64,000 nt of DNA from Roseibium polysiphoniae (GCF_014842925.1 NZ_JACYXJ010000006.1:482914-546913); one strand, 5' to 3'; numbered from the stretch's first letter, positions 53,531 to 63,029 are shown. Numbers and translations are program-made. The notes: a model not told the origin generated them from the letters alone.

Positions 53531-56422
53531 TTGAACGATATTGCTCGTGAGCTTTCTAAAAGAGTGTCGGGCGATCTGATGTTCGATCCGTTTTCGCGCG
53601 GTCGCTACGCAACGGACGCATCGATTTATCAGATGATGCCTGTGGGCGTGTTGGCGCCGAAATCAGAAAACGACATATTGGCAGCGATTGACTGCGCACG
53701 CGATCAAGGTGTGCCGATCCTGCCACGCGGAGGCGGCACATCACAGTGTGGCCAGACCGTCAACGAAGCGCTGGTTCTGGATAACACTCAGTATTTCAAT
53801 GAAATACTCGAGCTTGATGTCGCCAACAGGCGCTGTGTCGTGCGCCCGGGCGTCGTGCTCGATGAACTGAATCGGGTGCTCAAACCGCATGGGCTTTGGT
53901 TCCCGGTCGATGTCTCAACTGCTTCGCGCGCAACCCTTGGCGGGATGACGGGGAACAACTCCTGCGGCGGGAAATCCATTAGATACGGCATGATGCGGGA
54001 CAATGTGCTGTCGATTGACGCGATCTTGGCCGATGGCAGCAAACACCGATTCGGTTTGGGTCTTACCGACCAGAACGCAGCTTACAACGCGCTCTCCCGA
54101 GATCTTGCGGCGGTCGGCCAAAGAGAAACAGCTGAAATCGCTACCCGTTTCCCCAATGTGATGCGACGTGTGGGTGGCTACAACATCGACGCACTGACTT
54201 CGGGATTGAACACCCAAAACCTGGCTCATCTTCTTGTTGGCTCGGAAGGTACGCTTGCCTACACAACCGCGATTGAGTTGAAACTCTCCCCCATTCAGGG
54301 CGGCAAGGCCTTGGGAGTGTGTCACTTCCCGACCTTTCATCAGGCAATGGACGCCACACAACATCTGGTGACGCTCGATCCCGAGGGCGTTGAGCTGGTC
54401 GATCATACGATGATCGCGCTGGCCCGGGACATTCCGCTTTTTGCCAAGACAATCGAAAATTTTGTGACAGGCGCGCCTGAGGCTTTGCTGCTGGTGGAAT
54501 TCACGCAAGCCAACGGAGCGCAAAAGTTAAAAGACCTAGACCAGATGATGGGCGATCTCGGGTTTTCATGGACCGGGACCGGCAAGGCCTGGGGCGGTGT
54601 CACTGCGGTGACAGATGCAGGTCTACAGGGACAGATCGCTGAACTGCGCAAATCTGGCCTCAACATTATGATGTCTATGAAGACCGCCGGGAAGCCCGTC
54701 TCGTTTGTCGAGGATTGTGCGGTCGAACTGCCTGACCTTGCCGCCTACACAGCTGGGCTTACGGAGGTTTTTGAACGCCATGGCACCAGAGGCACATGGT
54801 ACGCACATGCGTCGGTCGGGTGTCTGCATGTGCGCCCGGTGTTGAACCTGAAGCTGGACAATGACGTCGCCACAATGCGCGCGATTGCCGAGGAATGTTT
54901 CGACCTTGTCACCCGCTACAAGGGTTCCCATTCAGGCGAACATGGTGACGGCATTGTCCGCTCGGAATTTCATGAAAAGATGTTTGGCTCTCGGATGGTC
55001 GCGACCTTTAAGGAGGTGAAAGATCGTTTCGATCCGACCGGCGTGTTCAACCCTGGAAAAATCGTCAATGCCCCAAAGATGGATGACCGTAGCCTTTTCC
55101 GCTATGGGCCAGAATATAAGACCTCACACCTGAAAACCGAACTGGATTGGTCCGAGTGGTCCGGAAAAGATGGAGGATTTCAGGGCGCCGTTGAAATGTG
55201 CAACAACAATGGAGCCTGCCGTAAACTGAAGGGTGGCGTCATGTGCCCCTCATTTCGGGTAACGCGAAAAGAACGAGACCTGACCCGCGGCCGCGCCAAC
55301 ACCCTTCGTCTTGCGATATCCGGACAGCTTGGGCCTGATGCACTGGTCTCCGAAGAGATGGCAGATGCGATGAAGCTTTGCGTGTCCTGCAAGGGCTGCA
55401 AGCGCGAGTGCCCGACAGGCGTGGATATGGCGCGGATGAAGATTGAGGTGCTCTCTGCGCGCGCCAAGAAACATGGCCTGAGCATTCATGATCGGCTTGT
55501 TGGATATCTGCCGCGATACGCTCCCTGGGCGGCAAAATTGCCTTTTCTGCTGAACCTGCGGGACAAGGTGCCTGGTTTGGCCAAAACAACAGAACGATTG
55601 ACGGGTTTCACTGCAAAACGACCCTTGCCGAAATGGGTCGCCAACCCGTTCAAAGATACCGAAGTCAGCGCAACCTCAACACCAGACGCCGCACTGTTTG
55701 TTGACAGTTTCAACCGCTATTTCGAGCCTGAAAACCTGCGCGCGGCAGTCAGAGTTTTGAACGCGACTGGCTGTTCGGTCGATGTGGTAAAACCTACAGA
55801 CAATAGCCGTCCATTGTGTTGTGGCCGTACGTTTCTGTCGGTCGGATTGGTTGATCAAGCGCGGCAAGAGGCCAAACGGCTGGTCGATGCTCTTTTGCCT
55901 TATGCAGAACTTGGCGTTCCCATCATCGGCCTGGAACCAAGCTGCCTACTGACCCTTCGCGACGAGATACCGGTGCTGTTACCCGGAGAAGATAGCGCAA
56001 AGATCGCCAAACTGGCGCTGATGTTCGAGGAATTCATTGCCGATCAGAGGGAAAATCCGCAGTTCATTTCTCGCCTTCGATCTCCGGCGCCTGAGGTCAA
56101 ATTGCACGGGCACTGCCACCAAAAAGCAATGGGGGTTATGCCGGCAATCGAACATACGCTGGCACTCTTGCCGGACACTAATGTCACCAAAATCGAAAGC
56201 AGCTGCTGTGGCATGGCAGGCGCATTCGGCTACGGTGTGGACACATATGACACGTCGATAAAGATGGCCGAACTGGACGTTCTTCCAGCCGCGCGCGCCG
56301 CATCTAGTGATGCAATTATCGTGGCCGATGGCACGTCTTGTCGCCACCAAATCGCAGACAACACCAATTGCAATCCGATGCACATAGCCCAACTTCTCGA
56401 CTTGGCACTGAAACGAGTGTAA
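53531..56422 (+). CDS. FAD/4Fe-4S fused 2-hydroxyacid dehydrogenase (GlcD-GlcF type)
   Basis: A 963-residue fusion. Residues 30-480 are an FAD-linked oxidase (PCMH FAD domain with PILPRGGGTSQCGQTVN and ATLGGMTGNNSCGGKSIRYG; C-terminal KGSHSGEHGDGIVRSEFHEKMFG). Residues 540-650 hold Fe-S cysteines (MCNNNGACRKLKGGVMCPSF and CVSCKGCKRECP). The last part has CCG-type cysteine motifs (PLCCGRTFLS, HGHCHQKAMG, ESSCCGMAGAFGY). Such fusions oxidise D-2-hydroxyacids such as D-lactate, D-2-hydroxyglutarate or glycolate into the respiratory chain. The TTG start has AAGGA eight bases before. The neighbouring glyoxylate aminotransferase makes glycolate a good guess. Confidence 0.9.
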   Translation: MNDIARELSKRVSGDLMFDPFSRGRYATDASIYQMMPVGVLAPKSENDILAAIDCARDQGVPILPRGGGTSQCGQTVNEALVLDNTQYFNEILELDVANRRCVVRPGVVLDELNRVLKPHGLWFPVDVSTASRATLGGMTGNNSCGGKSIRYGMMRDNVLSIDAILADGSKHRFGLGLTDQNAAYNALSRDLAAVGQRETAEIATRFPNVMRRVGGYNIDALTSGLNTQNLAHLLVGSEGTLAYTTAIELKLSPIQGGKALGVCHFPTFHQAMDATQHLVTLDPEGVELVDHTMIALARDIPLFAKTIENFVTGAPEALLLVEFTQANGAQKLKDLDQMMGDLGFSWTGTGKAWGGVTAVTDAGLQGQIAELRKSGLNIMMSMKTAGKPVSFVEDCAVELPDLAAYTAGLTEVFERHGTRGTWYAHASVGCLHVRPVLNLKLDNDVATMRAIAEECFDLVTRYKGSHSGEHGDGIVRSEFHEKMFGSRMVATFKEVKDRFDPTGVFNPGKIVNAPKMDDRSLFRYGPEYKTSHLKTELDWSEWSGKDGGFQGAVEMCNNNGACRKLKGGVMCPSFRVTRKERDLTRGRANTLRLAISGQLGPDALVSEEMADAMKLCVSCKGCKRECPTGVDMARMKIEVLSARAKKHGLSIHDRLVGYLPRYAPWAAKLPFLLNLRDKVPGLAKTTERLTGFTAKRPLPKWVANPFKDTEVSATSTPDAALFVDSFNRYFEPENLRAAVRVLNATGCSVDVVKPTDNSRPLCCGRTFLSVGLVDQARQEAKRLVDALLPYAELGVPIIGLEPSCLLTLRDEIPVLLPGEDSAKIAKLALMFEEFIADQRENPQFISRLRSPAPEVKLHGHCHQKAMGVMPAIEHTLALLPDTNVTKIESSCCGMAGAFGYGVDTYDTSIKMAELDVLPAARAASSDAIIVADGTSCRHQIADNTNCNPMHIAQLLDLALKRV

Positions 56423-56432
56423 ACGCTGCGAA

Positions 56433-57122
56433 ATGACTGATTTATCCGCAAACATGATAATCGAACGAAAGTCACTTCACCTTGAATTGGTGGAGCGTCT
56501 GCGTCCCTTGATCATTGAAGGCCAAATGGCCCCGGACAAAAAAGTCCCCGAAAAGGCCCTTTGCGAACAATTCAGTGTATCACGGACCCCATTGCGCGAA
56601 GCATTGAAGGTTTTGGCCGCCGAGGGGTTGGTCCGATTGGAACCAAATCGCGGAGCATGGGTCACTGCGATCACAATAGAAGAGGTCGAAGAGGTCTTTC
56701 CGGTGCTCGCCGTTCTTGAGGGCCTGTCGGGGGAGTTGGCCTGCGAAAAGATCTCTGATGAGGAAATTACAAGTATCCGCTCGCTTCACGACGAAATGAT
56801 ACAAAGCTATCATGACAGGGATTTGGCCACGTATTTTAAGCTTAACCAAGAAATCCACTTAGGCATACTTTCTGCAGCAAGAAACGAGACCTTGGCCAAC
56901 TCCAGTATGTCATTGTCGGCACGTATGCTGCGCGCAAGATATGCGGCCAATATGTCTGACGAACGCTGGAGCGAAGCCGTGGACGAACACAATGAAATAA
57001 TTCGAACGCTGGAAGCGCGCGATGGCAAGAAGCTTGCCTCAATCTTGATTGTTCACATGAAAAACAAGAAAAGTTCGGTGCTACGCTGGTTACAGAACCC
57101 ACCAGACGTTGAAGCCGTTTAA
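56433..57122 (+). CDS. GntR/FCD regulator of the glyoxylate locus
   Basis: A 229-residue GntR-family regulator. The winged helix is QMAPDKKVPEKALCEQFSVSRTPLREALKVLAAEGLVRLEPNRGAWVTAIT. The FCD domain contains YFKLNQEIHLGILSAARNETLANSSM and VDEHNEIIRTLEARDGKKLASILIVHM. It starts 10 bp after the FAD/Fe-S dehydrogenase, so the two are co-transcribed, and it probably controls that gene and the divergent aminotransferase-TRAP operon. The effector is unknown. Confidence 0.88.
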   Translation: MTDLSANMIIERKSLHLELVERLRPLIIEGQMAPDKKVPEKALCEQFSVSRTPLREALKVLAAEGLVRLEPNRGAWVTAITIEEVEEVFPVLAVLEGLSGELACEKISDEEITSIRSLHDEMIQSYHDRDLATYFKLNQEIHLGILSAARNETLANSSMSLSARMLRARYAANMSDERWSEAVDEHNEIIRTLEARDGKKLASILIVHMKNKKSSVLRWLQNPPDVEAV

Positions 57123-57301
57123 GGCACATTGGCCTCAGTGTGCATTTGACTTGGCGCTGTCAGAACAACTTTGCTTGAGTGGGCTGGGTGACGACATAGC
57201 GTTTGGGAATGCCAAAGGCCGCCTCTTTCAAATACTCTACAACAAGACCTAAAATTGCCGACTTTCCAGCGATGCAGGGCAGCGTCCCGGCAGACGTGTT
57301 C

Positions 57302-58387
57302 TCAGCCTTTTGCTTGTTCGTCAGGAAACGGAGCTGGGAGTCCGCAATCAGCGGCAAGCACATTCAGATCGCGCCGCAGAGCGGGGTTAAGAGCGAGGCC
57401 GTCGGTCCGGCGTGCATCAGCTGCCGCGGTCTTGCCATCACCAGGCAACCGCACAGGATTATGACCCGGAAGCGGTTCCGAGGCACGCATCTCGTCAAAG
57501 ACCCGACTGGCGGTGCTCGCAAAGTCGTCTCCAATTCCAAAGGCAACTGGATCAAGCGCCACGACAAACAGCCCAGTATTAGTGGAAGAGGTCGTGTCGT
57601 TCGTGAAGTCGACGACGTCTGATCCGAAGGCAGCCCCATTGAGGGCACCTGCCATAAGCCCGATTGCAACCGACAAACCAAACCCCTTCGCGCCGCCGAT
57701 CGGCAGGAGGAAGCCCTCTGATTTCCGGGCTGGATCCGTGAGCGGTTCACCGTCCCGTCCAACCATCCAGCCTTCCGGCATTTCCTTGCCCTGTTGCAGA
57801 AGCGTCTTGATCTTTCCCATCGCCGCAACGGTGGTGGCCATGTCGAATACGAAAGGATCGGCACCGACGGCAGGCGCCGAAAACGCAATCGGGTTGGTAC
57901 CAAGAAGAAGGTCGGTGCCGCCGTAGGGAGGAACGTGGTTCGCGCTTCCTACTGCCGCCGCCATGCCAAGCAGACCAACCTCGGCTTGTGGCCTCACATA
58001 GAGTGCCAAGGGCCCGGCATGATTGCCGCGGCGAACGCCAACCCAGCCAATACCGGCGGTACGTGCCTTTTCGATGGCCAGATCACGCGCAGCGGACATT
58101 GCAAGGTGACCCAGTCCGTCGTCCCCATCAATCACGCCTGTGGCAATTGTTTCATGCGCCACAGTCACCGAGGGGGTCGGGTTGCAGCCGCCGCCGTCCA
58201 AACGCGCCAGGTACTGCCGCAGGCGAAAAACACCGTGTGTGCCATACCCAAAGATATCCGCTTCGACCATGAGCGTGGCAACTTTGACGGCATCATCATG
58301 CGGGACACCTTTCGACTGCAGCGCCGCCGAAACGAAATCGCGCAGGGTATGCACCGGAATGGTGGATGCTTCAGTGATCGTGTGCAC
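57302..58387 (-). CDS. Ldh2-family malate/L-lactate/L-sulfolactate-type dehydrogenase
   Basis: A 361-residue NAD(P)-dependent dehydrogenase of the Ldh2/YlbC family, unrelated to Rossmann LDH. Motifs are ADIFGYGTHGVFRLRQYLARLDGGG (catalytic histidine in YGTHG), VRRGNHAGPLALYV, LLLGTNPIAFSAP, and FLLPIGGAKGFGLSVAIGLMAGALNGAAFG. Family members oxidise 2-hydroxyacids, ureidoglycolate, sulfolactate or reduce cyclic imines. The GTG start has AGAAGGAATC eight bases before it, inside the end of the permease gene (17-bp overlap). It ends an operon led by an ABC transporter, so it probably acts on the imported compound. Confidence 0.88.
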   Translation of the reverse strand: MHTITEASTIPVHTLRDFVSAALQSKGVPHDDAVKVATLMVEADIFGYGTHGVFRLRQYLARLDGGGCNPTPSVTVAHETIATGVIDGDDGLGHLAMSAARDLAIEKARTAGIGWVGVRRGNHAGPLALYVRPQAEVGLLGMAAAVGSANHVPPYGGTDLLLGTNPIAFSAPAVGADPFVFDMATTVAAMGKIKTLLQQGKEMPEGWMVGRDGEPLTDPARKSEGFLLPIGGAKGFGLSVAIGLMAGALNGAAFGSDVVDFTNDTTSSTNTGLFVVALDPVAFGIGDDFASTASRVFDEMRASEPLPGHNPVRLPGDGKTAAADARRTDGLALNPALRRDLNVLAADCGLPAPFPDEQAKG

Positions 58388-59237
58388 CTACGGATTCCTT
58401 CTGCCAGAACACGACCTTGCGCTGCGTCCATTGTACGATCAGGTACAGCGCCAGCCCGACTAGGCTCAGATACAAGATCAAGGAGAACACGCGCGGCGTA
58501 TTGAGCTGGGATGCAGCGACCCGGATCAATTCGCCAAAACCTTTGCCGCCGCCCAAGAATTCGCCCGTGATCGCGCCAGCCATCACGCCAACGGCGCCGA
58601 TCTTGAGCCCTGTGAAGATCTGCGGAAGCCCGGTTGGAAGCTTCATCTTGATCAATGTCTGCATCCGGCTCGCACCCATGGTCTTAAAGAGCATGCGGGC
58701 ATTTTCGTCGGCAGAGTGAAGGCCCGCTGCCGTTCCAACTACGATCGGGAAGGTGGCGATAAACGCCGCCAGCGACACTTTGGATTCGATGCCAAAGCCC
58801 AGCCAGGCAACAAAGAGGGGCGCAAAGGCGACCTTCGGCATCGTATCGATGGCCACCAGATAGGGCATTACAGCTTTTTCCCCAAACACCGTTTCGCCGA
58901 CGAGAACGCCAAGCGAGAAGCCAATGGCGATGGCAAGCGCGAAGCCGTAGATTACCTCTTGGATCGTGATCCAAAGAGCGCGGAGCATATAGCCGCCGCT
59001 AAGAAGATTACTTCCAACAAAAATCATATCGTCGAAGGTTTCCCACGGCGTGGGCAAAATGATCGGCGAAACGAGCTCGAGACGTGTAACCACATCCCAT
59101 GTGCCGATGAAAACCACGAACACAAATGTCATGGCGATCCAACGGGGTATGGCGTCGATGAAAGCGACTTCCTGAACCCAGACAGTATCGTCCGCAGCCT
59201 CGGTTTCCAGCTGCTGATTGATTGGCGCATCAGTCAC
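58371..59237 (-). CDS. ABC transporter permease (SsuC/TauC type)
   Basis: A 288-residue permease of the taurine/nitrate/sulfonate/thiamine-precursor group. Hydrophobic segments include WIAMTFVFVVFIGTWDVVTRL. The ATPase-docking loop is MGASRMQTLIKMKLPTGLPQIFTGLKIGAVGVMAGAITGEFLGGGKGFGELI. It forms the inner-membrane channel with the ATPase upstream, whose stop overlaps its start by four bases. The substrate is unknown. Confidence 0.9.
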   Translation of the reverse strand: MTDAPINQQLETEAADDTVWVQEVAFIDAIPRWIAMTFVFVVFIGTWDVVTRLELVSPIILPTPWETFDDMIFVGSNLLSGGYMLRALWITIQEVIYGFALAIAIGFSLGVLVGETVFGEKAVMPYLVAIDTMPKVAFAPLFVAWLGFGIESKVSLAAFIATFPIVVGTAAGLHSADENARMLFKTMGASRMQTLIKMKLPTGLPQIFTGLKIGAVGVMAGAITGEFLGGGKGFGELIRVAASQLNTPRVFSLILYLSLVGLALYLIVQWTQRKVVFWQKESVGAHDH

Positions 59238-60043
59238 ATGCCTTCTCCCTTGTCCAACATGCTGCGAATATGATCCACGATTTCGCCAAATCTCGGTGTC
59301 GTCATTAAGTCGAGCGTGCGCGGCCGAGGCAGATCAACCTTGACGATCTCCGCAATTCGGCCCGGGCGTGGTTTCATTACGACGATCTCATCCGACAGGA
59401 TTACCGCTTCTTGAATGGAATGGGTGACCAGAAAGGCCGTCGCGTCCTGCTCACGGCAAATTCTTTGCAGTTCCATATTCATCATGTCGCGAGACAGCTC
59501 GTCGAGCGCGCTGAACGGCTCATCCAAAAGCAGAACTGCCGGTTCAGTAATCAGCATCCGGCAAATAGAGGCTCGTTGCGCCATGCCGCCAGACAATTCG
59601 TTGGGGTAAACGCTCTCAAACCCCTTCAACCCGACCATGTCGAGAAGATCATGCGCCTTTTCCATCGCTTTCTTGGCAGCCGCTTTTCCATCCCGGATCT
59701 CAATCGGCAGCACGATGTTTTCAACCGCAGTCTTCCATGGGAAGAGCGTGGCCTGCTGGAACATCATTCCGATGTCCCGCCGCGGGCCGGTAACAGGCTT
59801 ATCCTGAAGGACCACACGACCTCTTGTTGGAGGAATGAGACCCGCCATGATCTTCAACAGGGTCGATTTCCCGCAGCCGCTTGATCCGATGATCGACGTG
59901 AAGCTACCGTAGCGCAAGGTGAGATCCACGTTCTCCAACGCGACCACCGAATTGCGCGCGTAGGTTTTACTGACGTTGCTCAACTCATAAACCGGCGCAT
60001 CAGATGATGCGCCGGTGTATTCATATGCCAATGGGGCGTTCAT
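59234..60043 (-). CDS. ABC transporter ATPase (SsuB/TauB type)
   Basis: A 269-residue ATPase with Walker A IGSSGCGKST, Q-loop MMFQQATLFPW, signature ELSGGMAQRASICRML, Walker B VLLLDEPFSALD and switch histidine in FLVTHS. 'MFQQATLFPW' and 'DEPFSALDELSRDMMNMEL' fit the SsuB/TauB/ThiZ group. It overlaps both neighbours by four bases (ATGA), so binding protein, ATPase and permease are coupled. Confidence 0.92.
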   Translation of the reverse strand: MNAPLAYEYTGASSDAPVYELSNVSKTYARNSVVALENVDLTLRYGSFTSIIGSSGCGKSTLLKIMAGLIPPTRGRVVLQDKPVTGPRRDIGMMFQQATLFPWKTAVENIVLPIEIRDGKAAAKKAMEKAHDLLDMVGLKGFESVYPNELSGGMAQRASICRMLITEPAVLLLDEPFSALDELSRDMMNMELQRICREQDATAFLVTHSIQEAVILSDEIVVMKPRPGRIAEIVKVDLPRPRTLDLMTTPRFGEIVDHIRSMLDKGEGM

Positions 60044-61065
60044 TTGCCGACAGCCGAGTTGCCGAGTTCAGCGAACTCATTAGTCCAAATCGCGCTCAGA
60101 TCGTCGAGAGGCCCTGAGATTTCATTGCCAGCTACAAGAGCATCCTGCCACTCTTCCCACACTTGCGCCGGATACCAGCCGAGATGCGGGCTGTCGCCAG
60201 CAGCAATCGTCTTTGAGCGTACCGCGTCGAAGAGTGCCGCCTGGAACTCCTTATCTTCACCTTCCTGCGGGTTGCCTGCAGCAAGGTGGGCAAGGACAGC
60301 ATCGCGATTGGCATCGTCCAGTGCAAAGGCATGGCCCTTGGCAAAGGCCCGGCTCCACCCCTCGACAAGCTCACGATCGTTTGCGACCGTATCGGCCATC
60401 GTGGCAATACCGTTGCCGAAGAAACGGCCGAACTCGGCGGGCGTGATGTCGCGCACCTTCATGCCGCGTTGGTTAAGAACGGCGGTATCTGCGGTAGATG
60501 CAGAGTAGGCGTCAATCTCGCCGTTCAAGAACGCGGCGGTTGCCGGGCCGCCGTCACCAACAGTGAGGAACTCAAAGTCAGTTCCTTCGACCATTCCCGC
60601 ACTCGACAGCACGTTGCGGGCAAAGCCCACTTCGGCACCGTCCGCTGTACCGGTCCCAATAACTTTGCCGCGCAGGTCCTCGATCGACTGGTGGTCGGAT
60701 CCTTCTTGAACCGCGATTCCAAAGTTGCTCCGTGCAGCCACGTTGTAGATATGCACTGCGTTCACGCCGCGCGTGCGCGCTGCGATCAGCGGGCCGGGGC
60801 CCGGACGGCCAAAGTGCGCTTGCCCGGCCGACAATGCCTGCAAAACCGCGCCCGAACCGTTGATGGCTTCGACCGTAACGTTCAGACCTTCGTCTTCAAA
60901 ATAACCTTCGCCGATGGCGACAAAGACCGGAAATGAGTTAATGGCAGATGGGCTCGGCTGAACGAAAGTGATATCGCGCAGGCTTTGCGCAAAGGCCCCC
61001 CCTCCTAACAGTCCCGATACCAGCACCGCCGACAGCAACGACATAATTGTTCTACGGTTCATCAT
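60040..61065 (-). CDS. ABC transporter substrate-binding protein (NMT1/SsuA type)
   Basis: A 341-residue periplasmic protein. The signal peptide is MMNRRTIMSLLSAVLVSGLLGGGAFAQS. The NMT1-like domain starts ITFVQPSPSAINSFPVFVAIGEGYFEDEGLNVTVEAINGSGAVLQALSAGQAHFGRPGPGPLIAARTRGVNAVHIYNV. The family binds pyrimidines, sulfonates, nitrate or aromatic acids; ligand unknown here. GGGAGGA precedes the paired ATG codons. It is the first gene of an ABC-Ldh operon, or follows the FAH gene 67 bp upstream on the same strand. Confidence 0.9.
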   Translation of the reverse strand: MMNRRTIMSLLSAVLVSGLLGGGAFAQSLRDITFVQPSPSAINSFPVFVAIGEGYFEDEGLNVTVEAINGSGAVLQALSAGQAHFGRPGPGPLIAARTRGVNAVHIYNVAARSNFGIAVQEGSDHQSIEDLRGKVIGTGTADGAEVGFARNVLSSAGMVEGTDFEFLTVGDGGPATAAFLNGEIDAYSASTADTAVLNQRGMKVRDITPAEFGRFFGNGIATMADTVANDRELVEGWSRAFAKGHAFALDDANRDAVLAHLAAGNPQEGEDKEFQAALFDAVRSKTIAAGDSPHLGWYPAQVWEEWQDALVAGNEISGPLDDLSAIWTNEFAELGNSAVGK

Positions 61066-61132
61066 ACGCTTAGTCCTCCCTTAGCGTTCTTTCCAATCTT
61101 CCGTGTCCTTAGTGGCTTCTTTGGAAGATCGC

Positions 61133-62059
61133 TTATACGGCGCGCACAGAGTTCGTGAGCGTGCCGATCCCTGAAATTTTACAAACGACGGTATCTCCGT
61201 CTTTTAAGAAATTTGGTGGGTCCATGGCGTATCCCACGCCCGACGGCGTGCCGGTCGCGATGATGTCACCGGGCTCTAAAGTCATCCCCTCCGACAACGA
61301 GGCGATGAGTGTCTCGATGTCGAAAATCATGTCCACGGTATTGCCGTCCTGCCGGGTCTCACCATTCACGGTAAGTGAAATCGGCAGCGCATGCGGATCA
61401 TCAATGACGTCCGCGGTCACAATCCACGGGCCCATGGGGCACGAGCCATCAAAGGCCTTCCCCTTGAAATTCTGCCCACCATGACGGCGCTGTACGTCGC
61501 GGGCGGAGATGTCATTCAAGATGGTGTAGCCGAAGACGTGTTTCATTGCGTCCGCCTTGGCGATATTGCGCCCCGGCGTGCCGATAATCACAGCCAATTC
61601 AACTTCGTAGTCAGTTTGTTTTGAGACGCTTGGAAAAGTTAGGACATCGCCCCCGGGGCCAACGATAGACGTCGGTGGTTTGGTGAAAAAAACTGGATAT
61701 TCGGTTACGCCGACATCTTGCTTTTGTGCCCGGTCCCCTTCGGCGATGTGTTCAGTGTAGTTGCGCCCTACACAAAGAACATTCTTGCGAATGACTGGAA
61801 TTGGCGCTAGCAACTCTGCCCCTTCGGCAATAATCGCTGCGTCAAGAGCACCGGCTTCAGCGTTTTTCACAAGGTTACGTGCAACATCGAGCGTCTCTCG
61901 CTGCCCTTCAATCAGAAGGAGCATCGAATTTGCCTTCAATGCCTCGGCGGCAGGTCCCGTCAGATGGTGCGCGGCTTTGGACAGGCTCAAAAGGCGGTCA
62001 TCACTCAGAACAGCCGCACACATTTGCTCTCCACCCGCTAACACTGTGGCTAGTCGCAC
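61133..62059 (-). CDS. FAH-family hydrolase
   Basis: A 308-residue fumarylacetoacetate-hydrolase-family enzyme with an N-terminal cap (residues 1-90) and a C-terminal catalytic domain: VLCVGRNYTEHIAEG, metal ligands in DYEVELAVIIGTPGRNI, LNDISARDVQRRHGGQNFKGKAFDGSCPMGPWIVT, and MTLEPGDIIATGTPSGVGYAMDPP. It cleaves or decarboxylates a diketo acid or hydroxyacid product. The GTG start at 62059 is chosen because GGGAGG lies just upstream; a longer frame would remove the divergent promoter. It is first of a minus-strand group with the ABC transporter and Ldh2 enzyme. Confidence 0.87.
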   Translation of the reverse strand: MRLATVLAGGEQMCAAVLSDDRLLSLSKAAHHLTGPAAEALKANSMLLLIEGQRETLDVARNLVKNAEAGALDAAIIAEGAELLAPIPVIRKNVLCVGRNYTEHIAEGDRAQKQDVGVTEYPVFFTKPPTSIVGPGGDVLTFPSVSKQTDYEVELAVIIGTPGRNIAKADAMKHVFGYTILNDISARDVQRRHGGQNFKGKAFDGSCPMGPWIVTADVIDDPHALPISLTVNGETRQDGNTVDMIFDIETLIASLSEGMTLEPGDIIATGTPSGVGYAMDPPNFLKDGDTVVCKISGIGTLTNSVRAV

Positions 62060-62125
62060 GATATTTTCCTCCCGACATTGTCTCTTTATTTGCCGCAGAG
62101 TGTCGCAATATTCTGCGGCCTCTTG

Positions 62126-62174
62126 CTTATCTTTGAGATAAGAGTTGATTGACTCTCGCTCTAATTCAATCAAC
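62126..62174. promoter_or_regulatory. Two inverted repeats in FAH-GntR divergent promoter
   Basis: CTTATCT-TTG-AGATAAG (62126-62142) has perfect 7-bp arms. GTTGATTGA (62144-62152) and TCAATCAAC (62166-62174) form a second perfect 9-bp repeat with a 13-bp spacer. Both lie between the FAH gene and the divergent GntR gene and are the best operator candidates. Confidence 0.55.
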
Positions 62175-62197
62175 CAATGAGTAAATTGGGTGGCGAT

Positions 62198-62878
62198 ATG
62201 AATGAGACAACCGAGTTATCACAAAGACTGCGTGACTTGATCGATAGTGCCGGATATCGGTTGAATGACCGCATCTTGCCTGAGCGCGAACTGTGTAGAC
62301 GTCTGGACACAACACGTAATCAACTGCGCAAGGCCCTTGCCGATCTGGAGGCGCAAGGGTTGATCTGGCGGCATGTCGGACGCGGCACTTTTGTTGGCTC
62401 ACGGCCCGTCCTGAACCTTCAGGATGTTACCTACCTTCGTGACCAGATAAAGCCCGAAATGGTGATCACGGTCCGATACAGCATTGAGCCAGAACTCGCT
62501 CGGCTTGCAGCCAAATACGCAAGCAAATCCGACTGTGAACAAATGAAAATATGCGCTGAGAAGTGTCGCGAAGCAAAGGATTGGCGCGCTTACGAAGCTT
62601 GGGACAACAAGTTGCACCACGTAATCGCACGAGGCACACGCAATCAGCTTTACCTGTACTTTTTCGAAACGCTGAACTCGGTGCGCCGCTCAATTGTCTG
62701 GGGCCAACCGCGCGATACCCGCAAGCCCGTACCCGGCTATAGCAGCTTTGTCGAACACGACGCGATTGTTCGCGCGATCACTGCCAGAAACGGGGAGCTG
62801 GCCATGCAAATGATGCAGCAACATCTTCGTTCAGTTTATTCGCGAATGATGCCAGAAATCGTTTTGGGTGAGGGCTGA
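62198..62878 (+). CDS. GntR/FCD transcriptional regulator
   Basis: A 226-residue GntR regulator with helix-turn-helix LNDRILPERELCRRLDTTRNQLRKALADLEAQGLIWRHVGRGTFVG and an FCD-type effector domain (ISYSIEPELARLAAKYASKSD-like helix, then WDNKLHHVIARGTRNQLYLYFFETLNSV and FVEHDAIVRAITARNGELAMQMMQQHL). The ATG at 62198 is preceded by GGGTGGCG; an ATG seven codons upstream is possible. It is divergent from the FAH-ABC-Ldh group and upstream of a second FAH gene, and probably controls both. Confidence 0.87.
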   Translation: MNETTELSQRLRDLIDSAGYRLNDRILPERELCRRLDTTRNQLRKALADLEAQGLIWRHVGRGTFVGSRPVLNLQDVTYLRDQIKPEMVITVRYSIEPELARLAAKYASKSDCEQMKICAEKCREAKDWRAYEAWDNKLHHVIARGTRNQLYLYFFETLNSVRRSIVWGQPRDTRKPVPGYSSFVEHDAIVRAITARNGELAMQMMQQHLRSVYSRMMPEIVLGEG

Positions 62879-63029
62879 GGCCCGACCAATCCACGAAATG
62901 GCTGACCTCAACTCGTTGCCAACGAGTTTATTTCTCGCGTATTTGGTCCAAATCATAGAACAGGTGATCCTAATTTTGGATCGCGAGCCCGTAGGCCTAA
63001 CAAACAACCGACTGGAGGCGAGTATAGCG

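Noticed and set aside
57160..57363. 67-codon minus-strand frame after the Ldh2 gene, considered as a gene remnant
   Set aside because: It overlaps the end of the Ldh2 gene and its C-terminal segment could not be matched to any family I know.
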